From Isoetes taiwanensis (Eukaryota > Streptophyta > Lycopodiopsida > Isoetales > Isoetaceae), in assembly GCA_021234155.1 (NCBI GenBank), contig JAJEKV010000020.1, forward strand, positions 2,655,275 through 2,719,274: a stretch of 64,000 nucleotides of DNA, read 5' to 3'. Of the stretch, positions 34,301 to 44,844 are shown in pieces (the stretch's first letter is position 1; the number at the start of each line of letters is the position of its first letter). Both the position numbers and the translations under genes were made by a program. Below the pieces are notes generated by a model, which was not told where the DNA came from, made no database searches, and was given only the letters and a program-made list of their open reading frames with translations.

Positions 34301-34395
34301 GGACTATTATTACCACTATGATAATACCAACACTTGGATTAGAGGATGGGACATAAGCCTTAGAGGGAACTATTGCTAATGCCCAGAGTAAGATA
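31323..34395 (-). mobile_element. Penelope-like copy C, inverted partial copy of A
   Basis: Reverse complement of about 4065-7125 with few differences, including the 5' region, TATA box, ORF0 and most of the intron. The 5' end (34395) abuts TA repeats followed by the 3' end of copy D, so C and D are head to tail on the minus strand. The 5' region 32960-34395 has no recognisable coding ORF. Confidence 0.85.
32585..32917 (-). CDS. ORF0 exon of copy C, intact
   Basis: 333 nt from the ATG (32917) to the splice donor after QPNQ (32585). N-terminus MNKVGRPEGSSNKG, two helices including SKAQLIELCKANGLD with SAP-like character, and an acidic end with DSESEEDTDYD. Compared with ORF0 of B2 it shares the architecture (basic GxxxNKG start, helix pair, acidic tail, QPNQ) but little direct sequence, so the two families diverged long ago under selection for the same layout. 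Confidence 0.65.
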
Positions 34396-34476
34396 GTGTA
34401 TATATATATATATATATCCCTACCTCCTACCGGAAGGCAAGTAAGGTCCCAAATGCTAGCAAAAAGGATTGGAGGA

Positions 34477-34496
34477 TCCCTTTGCTAGCAAAGGGA
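34477..34496. repeat. Perfect 20-bp palindrome in the 3' end of copy D
   Basis: TCCCTTTGCTAGCAAAGGGA is fully self-complementary. Together with GGTCCCAAATGCTAGC upstream (34446-34460) it forms a larger stem-loop. It occupies the position of the hairpin that precedes the 19-mer in copy B1. Confidence 0.85.
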
Positions 34497-34898
34497 CCCT
34501 CCTGCCAACTGAGAGTTACAAAATGTCTCTAAGGAGCATTAGTGAAAACCAAGAATTAGTTGAGGATATAAAGAATATTGTCGAATACTGCTTATAATAC
34601 CTCGAATAATATGAATTAACTAAGGAGGAACATGATAGTCTATATTTAAATAGTCTGGATTCAAAATAATTAAGGATATTAACAATAATGGTACAAACCA
34701 ATTTTATTCTGGTCCCGAAATCGTTAACCTCAGAGCCATTATCCCTTGCCTACAATAATTACCAGCAGAGCTGCTACTCTAGGCTTTTAATAATTAGAGC
34801 CGTCAAATCATAATAACCATATACTGTATGCATTAATTTATGACGCATCCCGGCCGGAGCAACTCTTCCATCTTCCAGTCGAAAGCCATTCCATAGCT

Positions 34899-35791
34899 AT
34901 GGCGACAGTATTCCTTATGGATGTTAAGTTCGGTCACCTTCTGGTGCGTTAGCTTTTTGTTGATTTATAAAATCCTAAGATGTAACTTCCTTACGCAAAT
35001 TTCAGTAGTTGACCAAATCTGGATTTTTACAGGAAGCAGAAGGGGTATTACTTGCTAAAGATCAATATATTGTTGGTGTAGGCCCGAATCGAAAAGAGTA
35101 TTCAATTTATATCGCATCTGTAGGTGGGCGAACCTTCTTCACCGAAGGCTGGGAAACATTTTTGCAGGGGAACAATATGGTGGAGGGAACTGCACTTTTA
35201 TGCAGTATATCGGATAATGGAACTCGCCTATCAGCACAGATTTGTGATGGAAATTATTGTGTGAAGCCAATCGACAACTGGCAAGTTGGAAACACTAGCC
35301 ATAGTGTACCCCCAAAAAAACATGGTATCAAAGAACAGCAAAGTGCTAAAAAATCACCCAAATACAGCGAGCTTGATTCATCCGATGATGATTCTTCTGA
35401 TGAGGATGCACCTTCATCCCAGAAATCCTTCCGTGTCGCTCTTCTCAGAGCAAACATAAATAGAGGCTTAGTAAGTTTATGCTTTTATATTCCAAACATT
35501 TTTATAAGGTACTTTACTATTTTCTATTGTTTACTTGATTAGGTACTCGAGAATGAGAATAAATGGCGTAGTCCACCAAAGGGATATACAGTTATCATCA
35601 CTGGACCTGGAAATAAGAAGAGCACACTGGTATCAAAAAGGAGCCGAAACTGCCTAGGTGTTGGCTGGGATTATTTTAAGAAGCTGTATGGTTTAAGCCT
35701 TGGAGATGTCCTTGAGTTTACTTACAATGGCAACAAACTTGAATGGAACATGAAGATACTGAAGGGGGCTGCATTGCACAGAGTTAGGTGA
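34899..35791 (+). CDS. B3-domain protein, two B3-like domains, three exons
   Basis: Predicted exons 34899-34943, 35033-35470 and 35543-35791, with GT-AG introns of 89 and 72 nt, both phase 0. The first B3-like region shows the typical C-terminal half (FFTEGWETFLQGNN, then MVEGTALLCSI). A Ser/Asp-rich linker (SELDSSDDDSSDEDAPSS) follows. The second region has FRVALLRANI, VIITGPG, then CLGVGWDYFKKLYGLSLGDV. B3 domains bind DNA in plant transcription factors of the REM group. The N-terminal domain looks shorter than usual. The gene is antisense to and inside the 3' region of copy D, so it may be a captured host gene. The first tiny exon is the least certain part; the second and third are well supported. 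Confidence 0.65.
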
Positions 35792-36423
35792 ACAGAGTTT
35801 TAACTTGTGTCTGCTATGACACAACAGGAATATGAATATTAGTACTAAGATATATAGTTTAAGATCTTGTATATGTGCCAATTTACTATAACCATTGGCA
35901 ACCAATTTTGTTGTTTTTTCCAACTTTATAACAATACTACAGATATGTATTTTGTTTTACTGCAATCAAAATACCAAAGTAATAGCTTCTGTCATTTGTA
36001 TTTACTCAGTTAGATTTTTATTAACTTAAGTTTACAAAGTTTGTATCAGATACTACCAGAATATAGTGCACAGCATGACACTATGATTTACCAACCTCAG
36101 AGAAGTGTTTAAAAACAACATAAAGATAATAACAGAAGTTCATAAAGTGCAAGCAATAACAAGAGTATCAATTAATCTTAGAGGAATTTCCATAGTTAAC
36201 ATTAAAGATGATGGTTCCCATGCAAGGGAACTCCATTGCCAAATACATTACTTTAACTTGATTTTACTCAATTCCAATACCAAAACATTGATCATATATT
36301 TAAGTGTTAGGAATTCATCTTTACTCAAAACTTTGAGTATCTTGTGCCAAAAATCATACCTAGCAAAACATTTGCTAATGAATCAATAAATCCCTATGCT
36401 TGGGACCACTTTTGTCATCACCA

Positions 36424-38581
36424 TCAGAATACTAGCATTTTTATATCATACTTCAGGCCTGGAAAATTCTCCTTTCTCAATACCCTGAGAACTTTATGCC
36501 ATACGTCCTTCTTCTTAAAGCCTTTATCAATAAAGCAATTAATAAGTTTCACTAAGTCATCTGCTGCCCGAAAGGGATTGCTGTGTGCATATAATAATGG
36601 TTGGACCTGTGAAATGATCACATTACATGCCATAATATAAGGTCTACAGCTGCTGGCATGTATAAACCTTGAAGCCTTAAAAGGTAAGTTATTTCTTTTG
36701 TCAAACCTGTATGTATTATACATTCCAACATGTCTGGCCACAATATCAATAGTAATGTTTAGGAAATCCACTTTCTTCCCAAATGATGTGTCCTGGTTGC
36801 AATATACAGTTTCATCCTTGATACCAATGTAATCCATGTTATAAATGCTTATGCTGCTGCTTATGTTGCTAAGCCCAAGAAAGGTTCTGATATTTGGATT
36901 ATTGATGCTAAGAAGATCATCAATATATCTAAAAGTGAATTTGAAGGCAGCAGCTTCCATAAGTCTCCCATCTGCAATTAGTCTTAAGACAAAATCGAGC
37001 TCAAAAATAAGCAAGATATAAGTTGCACCAACCTGGGCTTGAAGCAAATCCCATTGGGATGCCTTTAGTTTGCTTAAAAATACCATTATGCATTAAGAGA
37101 AAGCAGTTATTAAGCAGCCATTTGTTTATTTGAATAAACAGATTCCTGTCCATCTTATGCCATATATTACTTTCTGGAGTTTTATTTTTCCACTCAATTT
37201 TAATCTTGCCATCATCCAAAATTTTGTACCACATATCAGCTGCATGATTAATCTTTCTTTTGAAGCTCCAAGCCATATATATAACCTTTTCCATTATATT
37301 GCAGATTCCATACTCACCACTCAGAGGTATGTTTTCATAACACTTGGTGATATCTGCTACAAAGAGATCATATATTTTTGGAGGAAGATTACAAACCACA
37401 TCATAAATAGAATTTACTATCCATGCTGCTTTAATGCTATTCTTCTGAAAGATATTAGCTGCACTGCATTTCTCATGGCAAATTGTTGGCCAAATATCCA
37501 AAATCAGATTTAACCCTGCTGCTATAATAGAGGCAATGGTGGAAAAAATAGTTTCATGTGCATTGGTAATCCATCTGTATTCAAACTTATGTGCTTTAAA
37601 GATTCCAAGTAGATAAGGTAGCTCAAGACTGAACACATGTCCTTCACCCAACATATCAATAATGTCAGATTGAATCTGAGCAATTAAATCATCATTTAAA
37701 GTTGCATATTTGCAAAAATCATTACTGCTTAGTCTGATTGCAGCCTCATTCCTAATATGCAGTGGGCAGATAAAAACTGGATTGTTTGCTGCTTTATCAG
37801 CACCAGAGATATACAAATTATTAACCAACCACTCCATATTTCTGATAACTGCATCATCAGTACTCAAGAACTTTTTCTTTGAGTCACTATTACTTTCCAC
37901 AAATCTTTTAGCAAGCCATCTGATTTCCTTTCTTAACACACTTTTGCATTGCTCAATGACCTGATCATTAAATTCAATCAAAGAGAATCTATGAACAAAA
38001 AAGAATTGCTCTATGGTATTCTCAATTTCGGTCATAAAAAGTTCAATACTGAATGGCTGATCAGGTATATGATTCAATCCGAGTGCAAACCAATTCCTCA
38101 ATCCCTTGTTGTGTATAATATTGATGTCAGTCGTGCGAATATGCCCGATTTTGGGATCAACAAATTTTTGTAACCTGGGTATGTTACATATACATGTAGG
38201 CTCCACAAGACTGGTAAAAACTATTTTTGGTTTGTAAAACATATCTTTTAGATTGCTGGTAAACCTCCATCCAAAGACTGTATTTTCCCAAATGTCATAT
38301 CCAGAATTTCCAAAAAATCTGCAGAGGACAGTTTTGAACGTACTGCTATAGGTAATTTTATCCACCACCTTTGAGAAATAGGTTAAATGTACATATTTTG
38401 TCTTAGTTTTCTCCTTAATTACTTGTAACTTGACCCTTCCATCAATTCTGGTGCACAAAATTCTTCTTTTCTGTTTAATACAACAATCCATATTCAGATA
38501 CACCAGAAAAAATAAGACAAGATATTTCAAAATTGTTTTTCCATAATAATACTGGCAGAAAATTGGGATAAACCCATACAT
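36424..38581 (-). pseudogene. Penelope/telomerase-like reverse transcriptase, copy D
   Basis: Aligns throughout with the B1 enzyme: NTVFGWRFTSNLKDMFYKPK, GHIRTTDINIIHNKGLRN, LGIFKAHKFEYRWITNAHET, LFVADITKCYENIP (A), QTKGIPMGFASSPGWCNLYL (B), FRYIDDLLSINN (C), FLNITI and YRFDKRNNL. One frame change near 37010-37030, just after motif B, splits it. It probably belongs to the same family as copies A and C, because its 3' end and orientation continue into C. Overall similarity to B1 is moderate, so two families of this reverse transcriptase coexist here. Confidence 0.8.
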
Positions 38582-38675
38582 ATTGGCAGAGAATTAGGGA
38601 TAAACCCATATATACTGGTAGAATTTTAAGGGATAGAACCCTTATAGGTAAGATTTAGGGATAAACCCATGTATT
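38550..38675. repeat. Minisatellite of about 31 bp at the copy D / L1 junction
   Basis: Four imperfect units with the core GGGATAAACCCAT preceded by TGGCAGARAATT. It sits where copy D (minus) meets the L1 reverse-transcriptase fragment (minus). Some units contain TTTAGGG or ATTAGGG. Confidence 0.75.
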
Positions 38676-39760
38676 TTGACCCTGAGGTCAGATTTACATG
38701 CAATGCATGTTTCAATATAAGTGTCATACCTGCAAATACTGTGTGAAACAGTAGCTTTGCCCAAAATAGCATGCTCATTTTCTGCAATTTCAGTGTTATT
38801 TCGTACCAGTTTTGGCGGCCTAAGAATACCTGTAGCACAGAGCATTTATTGGCATTGAGACCAATACCAGAAATAACCTCAAAGGCCAACAAGATCTCTC
38901 GGAATGAGAGAAAGCTGTTGTCATCATATCTGAGGAACATAAAAGTATCGTCAGCATACTGCATGATTGTCAGCTTATCCACACCTTCTGGAAAAGATAG
39001 ACCTTCTAAGTTCCCCTCTGCCACTTTGAGGTGCACCATTCTTGTTAAAAGGTTTGCCATGATGAGAAACAGATAGGGAGCAAGGGGGCAACCTTGCCTT
39101 ATACCTTTTTTGAGATTAAATAGACCAGAGGGTTGTCCATTAACCAGCACCGAAGCTGAGGCTGGGCTGTTCATCCCTAGAGTTAGTCGAATGAAATGAG
39201 CGTCAAATCCCATGTAACCCATAACTGCACGTAAACCTGCCCATCTGAGGGAATCATATGCCTTCCTGAAATCCATCTTAATCAATACACACTTTTGCTT
39301 TGAGGCCTGACACCAATGCAACCCTTCCCTCGCTGCAAGATAGTTATCCAGGATATATCTGCCGGGCAAGAAGGCTGATTGCTCCTTCCCAATGACCCTA
39401 TTGAGTAGAGGTTTCAATCGATTGGCAATAATCTTCATAATCACTTTGTAGATGGCATTGGTAAGCAATAGGCCTCCATTCACTTAATGTTAGAGGCCTG
39501 GGAACCTTGGGGACGAGCGTGATAAAACCTGCTGCAAGCGTAGGGTGTAGAGAATAAGAGGCCCAAGCACCACAAACTGCATTAGTAAAGTCATCCCCAA
39601 GAACATCCCAAAATTCGACAAAGAATTCAGGGGGGAACCCATCTAGACCAGGAGATTTTCCAGCGGCAGGGGAGCATAGAGTCTTATAGATCTCATCCTT
39701 CTCTAAATTATGTAGTAACTGTTTGTTTTCAGCAGCATTAACCCTCCCCCCCCCAATCAA
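38626..39760 (-). pseudogene. L1 ORF2 reverse transcriptase, truncated
   Basis: Two frames joined near 39480. N-terminal part: SPAAGKSPGLDGFPPEFF and LVPKVPRPLTLSEWRPI. Then LKPLLNRVIGKEQSAFLPGR, motif A VLIKMDFRKAYDSL, motif B GIRQGCPLAPYLFLIMANLL, motif C MQYADDTFMFLR. After NANKCS the sequence loses homology and ends at the 31-bp minisatellite, so the thumb and zf-RVT part is missing. Part of the minus-strand L1 that starts near 45170. Confidence 0.85.
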
Positions 39761-39918
39761 TATTGTTCAACCAGGAGTTTAGTCGAAGATGGAACGAGGG
39801 GGTAAGGGATCTTCCTCAAATTGTTTTTCAAAACTTCCTCGAATAAAGGACCTGATTTCCTGTAGGTCTTCAAGTGTGTTGAGATTATCATCCTTTACTG
39901 CTAGAATACTATTTTCCG

Positions 39919-41082
39919 CTAATCTAGCCCCAGCCATCCTAAAGAAGAATTATTTTCATGGTCTAGTTCAGCATACCATTTGGTTTTGGAGCGAACTGCC
40001 GCTCCTCTGGCCTCCTCCTCCTCTATTGCCTTGGCTCTTCCTTCTAGCATCTCCTCAGTATTATGTTTAACCAAATTGTACGGATCCAGTAGCAGCTCCT
40101 GTTTGACCTTTCTCAGAAGATTATAGACTTCCTCCTTTTCATTTTTAAACTCTATAGCTCTTTTCCAGCCCCACCCTTTTACCCACCACTTTATGAGTCC
40201 CATCTTCTTAACCCAACCCTTCATACTGTACGGGTTGTCAATACTAGCAAGTGAGGAAACAAAGACCCTAAAGGGCTTGCAGAAAGCCTCCTTCCCCAGC
40301 CAGGATGAATTAAACTTGAAGGGAATATTCCCATTCATCCGAGCAGTAGGAATATCCTCCAAGATTAAACTTTGGGGGACATGATCAGAGTGAGAGAACG
40401 CTAACTCCCCCTCAACATAACACCTGTCCATAAAACTAGCCGTCTTGTTGGCCATATAGAACCTATCCAGCAGGCAATAAACTCTGTCCTGGCCCTTTTG
40501 CTTATTTGACCATGAAAAGGTGGCATTGGAAGGCGGGACCAAAGCAAATCCACTATTATCAAGTAATGAGTTCCAGGAGGAATACTCCTCTGTTGATAGG
40601 TTTCTATGTAGCCCTATTTTCTGATCCCAAGTGTCAGTCATATTAAAATCTCCACCTAAGATCCAATTGTCTGTTATGTTGGCCTGGAGAGAGACCCAGG
40701 ACTCAATCTCTTTCCACATGACTGCCCTTTCCCCCGGCTTATTAGATGCATATACATTGATGATTCCCCAGTGACAATTATTTGTTTCAAAAGTAACCAC
40801 CTGCCATCGCCCGTCACCTGCAGTATGGTAAGCTTTTTGCACTAGACCTTTCCAGAGTATACATGTACCCCCTTTAGTTCCATTGGCTGCACAGCTAAGG
40901 GAGGAGTAATTGTTGCCTACCCATTTGCCCAGAGAGCTTGCCTGGAGGTCAGGGAGCCTGTGTTCCTGGATAATGATAACATCCGCCTTCAAGGAGCGAA
41001 TTGCAGCAAGTACTCTGCCTCGTTTGAGAACACATTTTATACCCCTCAGGTTCCAAGAAACAATCTTCATATTGTTAACCAC
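39919..41082 (-). CDS. L1 ORF2 endonuclease domain
   Basis: Starts MVNNMKIVSWNLRGI, the usual beginning of plant L1 ORF2. APE-type endonuclease motifs: IIIQEHRL, GGTCILW, VYASNKPGER, LGGDFNMTD, DRFYMANK and SHSDHVPQSL. The linker continues with KTKWYAELDHENNSSLGWLG and then a frame change or deletion before the reverse-transcriptase frame at 39760. Function: nicks target DNA to prime reverse transcription. Confidence 0.88.
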   Translation of the reverse strand: MVNNMKIVSWNLRGIKCVLKRGRVLAAIRSLKADVIIIQEHRLPDLQASSLGKWVGNNYSSLSCAANGTKGGTCILWKGLVQKAYHTAGDGRWQVVTFETNNCHWGIINVYASNKPGERAVMWKEIESWVSLQANITDNWILGGDFNMTDTWDQKIGLHRNLSTEEYSSWNSLLDNSGFALVPPSNATFSWSNKQKGQDRVYCLLDRFYMANKTASFMDRCYVEGELAFSHSDHVPQSLILEDIPTARMNGNIPFKFNSSWLGKEAFCKPFRVFVSSLASIDNPYSMKGWVKKMGLIKWWVKGWGWKRAIEFKNEKEEVYNLLRKVKQELLLDPYNLVKHNTEEMLEGRAKAIEEEEARGAAVRSKTKWYAELDHENNSSLGWLGLD

Positions 41083-41099
41083 GGTGGACTGTCAAATTG

Positions 41100-42310
41100 G
41101 TGCACCAGAACCCAGATGAAAAAAAGAAATTTTTTGATAGAATCCCCCATGGGCCACAAGTGCCAAGAGGTACCAAGATAGATATAGCTATTCTTACAGT
41201 TGCCCTCTGGCCCCCATTTCTTTCCCCATCTATCCGGGGAAAATGTCAGGGGAGAACCCTCCTTACTAGGATATAGATCACACGAGAGAGAGATGACAAC
41301 AATGTAACATAATATTCTTGAAGGTGAATCAATAAGAAAGATTACCTCTAGTAGCAAAGGAAGGTACATAATAATTTTTTTGAGACCCCCCACCCCACCA
41401 GGAGTCACCCTAGGGACCTTAGACCACCATGACCCCCCTTGACAAAATGTGCCCTGCATACAAGAATCTTTATCAATAGAAGCCCACGTAGACCTCGAGT
41501 GCCAAGAGGTGCCCCTTGGCCCCCATTTCTTGCTCAATATATAGGGGGGTTGTGACAAGGGAGGACCCCCCCAAAAAGGCTCTAGTAGTAAAGAAAGGTA
41601 CATAACCTTATTGAGACCCCCCATCACACCACGGGTCACCCCAGGGACCTTAGACCCCCAGGATCTCTTCTGACAAAATGTTCCTATTGGAAAACCACGT
41701 GAAGAGCATAACTTAACCCTCATAGGGAAGCACATATTCCTTTTACTCCTTGCCCCCACCAGGAAAAATCGAGGGACCTTTGTCACCTTATGCCCCCTAT
41801 ACTTACGTCGCCTCCATATCATTCCCAATCTGTTTGAGAACAATGTAACAGGAAGAGAAGACCCCTTACCCCCCACACTAGGATCTAGCCCAGAACAGGG
41901 AGAAGAGTCACCAATTTGCCATAGAACACCTGTTGATAGACCAAGCATTACCCTAGGCCGAGGGGCCTTGTTCAACCCAAACCACCATTTACCCCCCACT
42001 CTACTAGGGACATACTTCTCTAAGGGAGACCCACCCCCCTCCAGGAGCAAAGGACCACTAGATTCAATAAACTTAAGGATTGGACTTAAAAACCATATCT
42101 GAAAGTTATGGCATAATGCCTCCCCATTCAAGCCTCTGCCGGCCCCAATACAGTCCCAGATGATTCGTCCAAAGCTGTACCATCTGGTTATGAACCGTTG
42201 TTGAAAGGTGAGAAAGGTATTTTTATTTTTAAAATCCCATCCAAAGGTAGTGCACGTTCTGTTGTTCATCAAAACAAGAGTAATAGACAAGAACACAAAA
42301 AAAGGCATCC
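41100..42310 (-). repeat. L1 inter-ORF region with 230-bp tandem repeats
   Basis: Between ORF1 and ORF2. Blocks starting CTCTAGTAG(C/T)AAAG repeat at 41346 and 41578 (about 232 bp apart), and GTGCCAAGAGGT repeats at 41158 and 41499. The minus strand stays open for 413 codons (42308-41067), but the composition (Trp/Gly/Ser/Pro-rich) follows from the repeat and no domain is recognised, so I treat it as untranslated or of unknown coding status. Confidence 0.55.
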
Positions 42311-42614
42311 ATTAATAGAAGTCTGTTAACACCAAAACAGATAATATAAACTTTCCCAGACCAGCCCCTGCACAGGAGTGACTAATCTCAAAGCAAAAAG
42401 AGCTATATCCCGTAAATTACCACAAAACTATGCATTCCATTCAGCTTGTATCCTTGAAGATTCCAGCCATTGAAAGGGGAGCATTCGAGACCCGAAGACA
42501 GAACATCCAAATGTAAACCACTGCTGATTAAGGGAGATACAAATCCGAGCACTAAGTAACTCCAAAAAACTGATATCCACTGACTAATGCACAGACCAAC
42601 AGCTCTCCACCATA

Positions 42615-43229
42615 TCATTTCTTTTTAGTTGTATCATATCTAGAGTGATCTAAAAGAAGCTTGGCAACAACCGAATCAAACTCATGCTTGCTTGCTTTCT
42701 TTCCATGGGCCATTTTCTTTTTCTTTGTAGCGTCATCTACTATTCTTACCTCATCGATCGGGTTCTCGGAACTTTGGAGGGGCAGCTCCTTCAGAGTAAC
42801 ATCAGTAGGCATAGCTGGTTCTCCAGGTGAGAAGAGGTATTGAACATCCTCAACCACAGGGTCATCGACAATCTAACCGGCTACAGGTGTGGCCTCATCT
42901 CGATCCTGTATAGACAGGGCCACTTGAGGCTGGTGTAACTCATGGGAGACAGGAGTAGTATCTATTCGGTTCTGATTCGGTGGTTCAGCCTTCAGCAGAG
43001 TCTCAGTAGAAGGGTTTTCTGGCTGAGCAGAATCAGAGCTTATGACATCTATGTTAGACTGAGGGGGGACGACTGGCTTAGCTTGTCCTGCAACCTCACT
43101 GTTAGATTGAGAGGGGACGGCTAGTATATTTTGTCCAACCTGTTGTTCACCTTCCCCAGCAGAATGAGGAATGCCATCTGGGTCACAGAGCAGAGCATGG
43201 GAAGAAGACAGAGGCTCTCTTTCTAGCAA
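42615..43229 (-). pseudogene. L1 ORF1 C-terminal disordered region
   Basis: Two consecutive frames (43229-42873 and 42857-42615) separated by a stop, low-complexity Gln/Ser/Pro-rich, then a Lys-rich end (ATKKKKMAHGKKASKHEF). Position directly downstream of the DUF4283-like ORF1 domain suggests it is the ORF1 tail after a stop or frame change at 43338. Confidence 0.45.
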
Positions 43230-43337
43230 GGCCTTTTGCTGTTTGTCTGTAGCAGAGGAAAGTATCTTGGGATCCCCATTACAGTTAATACCAGAATATT
43301 CAATGTTTTCAGCATAAAGATTTTGGAACCCATCCCT

Positions 43338-44063
43338 TTATTTATGGGGCCTTATTGCTGGAATAAAACCTTCATTATCAGAGAGCATAAGCTTGTCACC
43401 CTCCTCTGCAACTGTAAGGCTACATATCTCTCCAGTATGCACCAGAGTAGCGCATTTTTCGCAAGGCAGTGGGAGACCAGTGGCATGAAGTATGAACTCA
43501 GTAGGCTCATTGTTAAAGCCTTTGAACAGAATGGCAGAGGGAAGAGGTTTGAAAAGATTCACCGAGATACATATTTTAGGAGGCTCATTGGGGCATCCAT
43601 CCATGCAGATGAATTCACCAAGCCCAGAGGCAATGATCTTGAGATCTTTTTCCGTCCAAAACTCTGAGCTGAGGTTGGCTAAAGATAGCCACACAGGAAA
43701 GAAGAGAGCTTCGGGGTTATTAGCACAGAACTTAGGCCTCCATCGCTGAAACAAGATCTGGCCATGGAGGCAAGTGATAACACCCTTCCTAAATATTAGA
43801 TCCGCATCTCTTTCACTTGGAAAGGTCACCAAGTAGTATAGATTGCCTAAAGGCTGTAGCCTGGGCAAACTTCGGCCCCTGGACATACGATCCAGGGCCT
43901 TCTTGATCTCTGCCATAGAGGGGTTTCCCCTGATAACCTTTGTGATAAGACCGAGCCTATCAAGATGGCAGATTTTATTTGCCACCTCGGGGATATGAAG
44001 GGAGAGCGAGATGTGGCCCTCCATATCCAGTTGAACCGGCTGAGCTTCATCCATAGAGCTCAA
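43338..44063 (-). CDS. L1 ORF1 protein with DUF4283-like RNA-binding fold
   Basis: Contains the sequence pattern of plant L1 ORF1: YYLVTFPSERDADLIFRKG, ILFQRWRPKFCANN, then FPVWLSLANLSSEFW and a region ending GEFICMDGCPNE, which together match DUF4283. A Cys-rich end (LPLPCEKCATLVHTGEIC) resembles the zinc-knuckle that follows in this family. Such proteins bind element RNA in the ribonucleoprotein. Starts MSSMDEAQPV at 44063. Confidence 0.8.
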   Translation of the reverse strand: MSSMDEAQPVQLDMEGHISLSLHIPEVANKICHLDRLGLITKVIRGNPSMAEIKKALDRMSRGRSLPRLQPLGNLYYLVTFPSERDADLIFRKGVITCLHGQILFQRWRPKFCANNPEALFFPVWLSLANLSSEFWTEKDLKIIASGLGEFICMDGCPNEPPKICISVNLFKPLPSAILFKGFNNEPTEFILHATGLPLPCEKCATLVHTGEICSLTVAEEGDKLMLSDNEGFIPAIRPHK

Positions 44064-44106
44064 GCCAATAGTGGCTATTTAGCCAAGTGCGGTTCACAAG
44101 CAGAGA

Positions 44107-44469
44107 TTAGGTGGGTTCAGCATCTTGATTACCAAAGATAAGCTGACGGACTTGCCTCCTAACCAAGAATGGGTCGCCTCTAACAGCTAAACCGCCTGTG
44201 CAGTTAAACTGATCGTGATAGATGTGTCTGCTATCAATAATGGTTGCCCACAACTGATCAACTGGTCCTTGAACAAATCCCCACCAGATAAACTCAGTAT
44301 TGACAAGGAAAGCAGATCTGACAATGGTAAGAACAGCTCTAGGAAGTGATGATCCAAGAGAAGATGGAGAAGAGGGGGAAAACCCTTGGGAAGATGGTAA
44401 GGGAGATGGAGGGAATATGGTATCAGAAATTTGGGGGCTAGAATCAGAAGAAAGGAGCAGGTACTCCAT
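44107..44469 (-). CDS. Small ORF b upstream of L1 ORF1
   Basis: 120 residues, starting MEYLLLSSDSS with a Ser/Pro-rich N-terminus, then FIWWGFVQGPVDQLWATIID and RGDPFLVRRQVRQLIFGNQD. The second half aligns with the neighbouring small ORF a (G.. G..D.LWA..+D .. DP ... L.. G..D). Not a recognised domain. It ends 44 bp before the ORF1 start on the same strand and may be an accessory protein of the element or an ancient duplicated exon. Confidence 0.45.
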   Translation of the reverse strand: MEYLLLSSDSSPQISDTIFPPSPLPSSQGFSPSSPSSLGSSLPRAVLTIVRSAFLVNTEFIWWGFVQGPVDQLWATIIDSRHIYHDQFNCTGGLAVRGDPFLVRRQVRQLIFGNQDAEPT

Positions 44470-44481
44470 TAGAAGCCCACA

Positions 44482-44844
44482 TTAATTTGTTCTGTAGAGC
44501 TCCAAGGTGACAAACTCAGCTAGGTGATCCGAAAAGATTGAGAACTTGGCTTTGGGAGGGCGGTCAGAGCCAAGATAAGCTATTTTGAGCTCAATAGAGG
44601 AAGCCAGAGGATCGTTGGTTGGGCCAGATTGCTCACCAATGAAGAAGATGTCAGGAAAGATGGATTCATCAACTAGAAAAGCCCAAAGATCTACGATAGA
44701 GCCTTCCAACCAACCACAGCAAATTTGATCAGTAGAATAGAAAATAACAAAATATTTAGAGTTTTCGGGAGCAGATGAGATCGGGGATGGTATTGGGGAA
44801 CTGGGCTCAGAACAAATGATATGTAAGGGAAGAGGAAAGCCCAT
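44482..44844 (-). CDS. Small ORF a upstream of L1 ORF1
   Basis: 120 residues, starting MGFPLPLHIICSEPSSP with a Ser/Pro-rich N-terminus like ORF b, then CCGWLEGSIVDLWAFLVDES and TNDPLASSIELKIAYLGSD. Same length and order as ORF b, 12 bp upstream of it. Tandem duplication is the simplest explanation. Function unknown. Upstream, 44845-45170 contains a GA/CT-rich run (45148-45163) that could mark the element's 5' end. Confidence 0.45.
   Translation of the reverse strand: MGFPLPLHIICSEPSSPIPSPISSAPENSKYFVIFYSTDQICCGWLEGSIVDLWAFLVDESIFPDIFFIGEQSGPTNDPLASSIELKIAYLGSDRPPKAKFSIFSDHLAEFVTLELYRTN

Larger units (their letters stand above)
34419..38600 (-). mobile_element. Penelope-like copy D, 5' truncated, with 3' terminus
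   Basis: The minus-strand 3' end carries the same 19-mer as B1 (34419-34437) before TA repeats and the start of copy C. The reverse transcriptase occupies 36424-38581. Between its stop and the 3' end lie 2 kb that include a plus-strand B3-domain gene, far longer than the 128-bp 3' UTR of B1. The 5' side stops against a minisatellite and L1 sequence near 38600. The stretch 35792-36423 shows no clear ORF. Confidence 0.6.
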
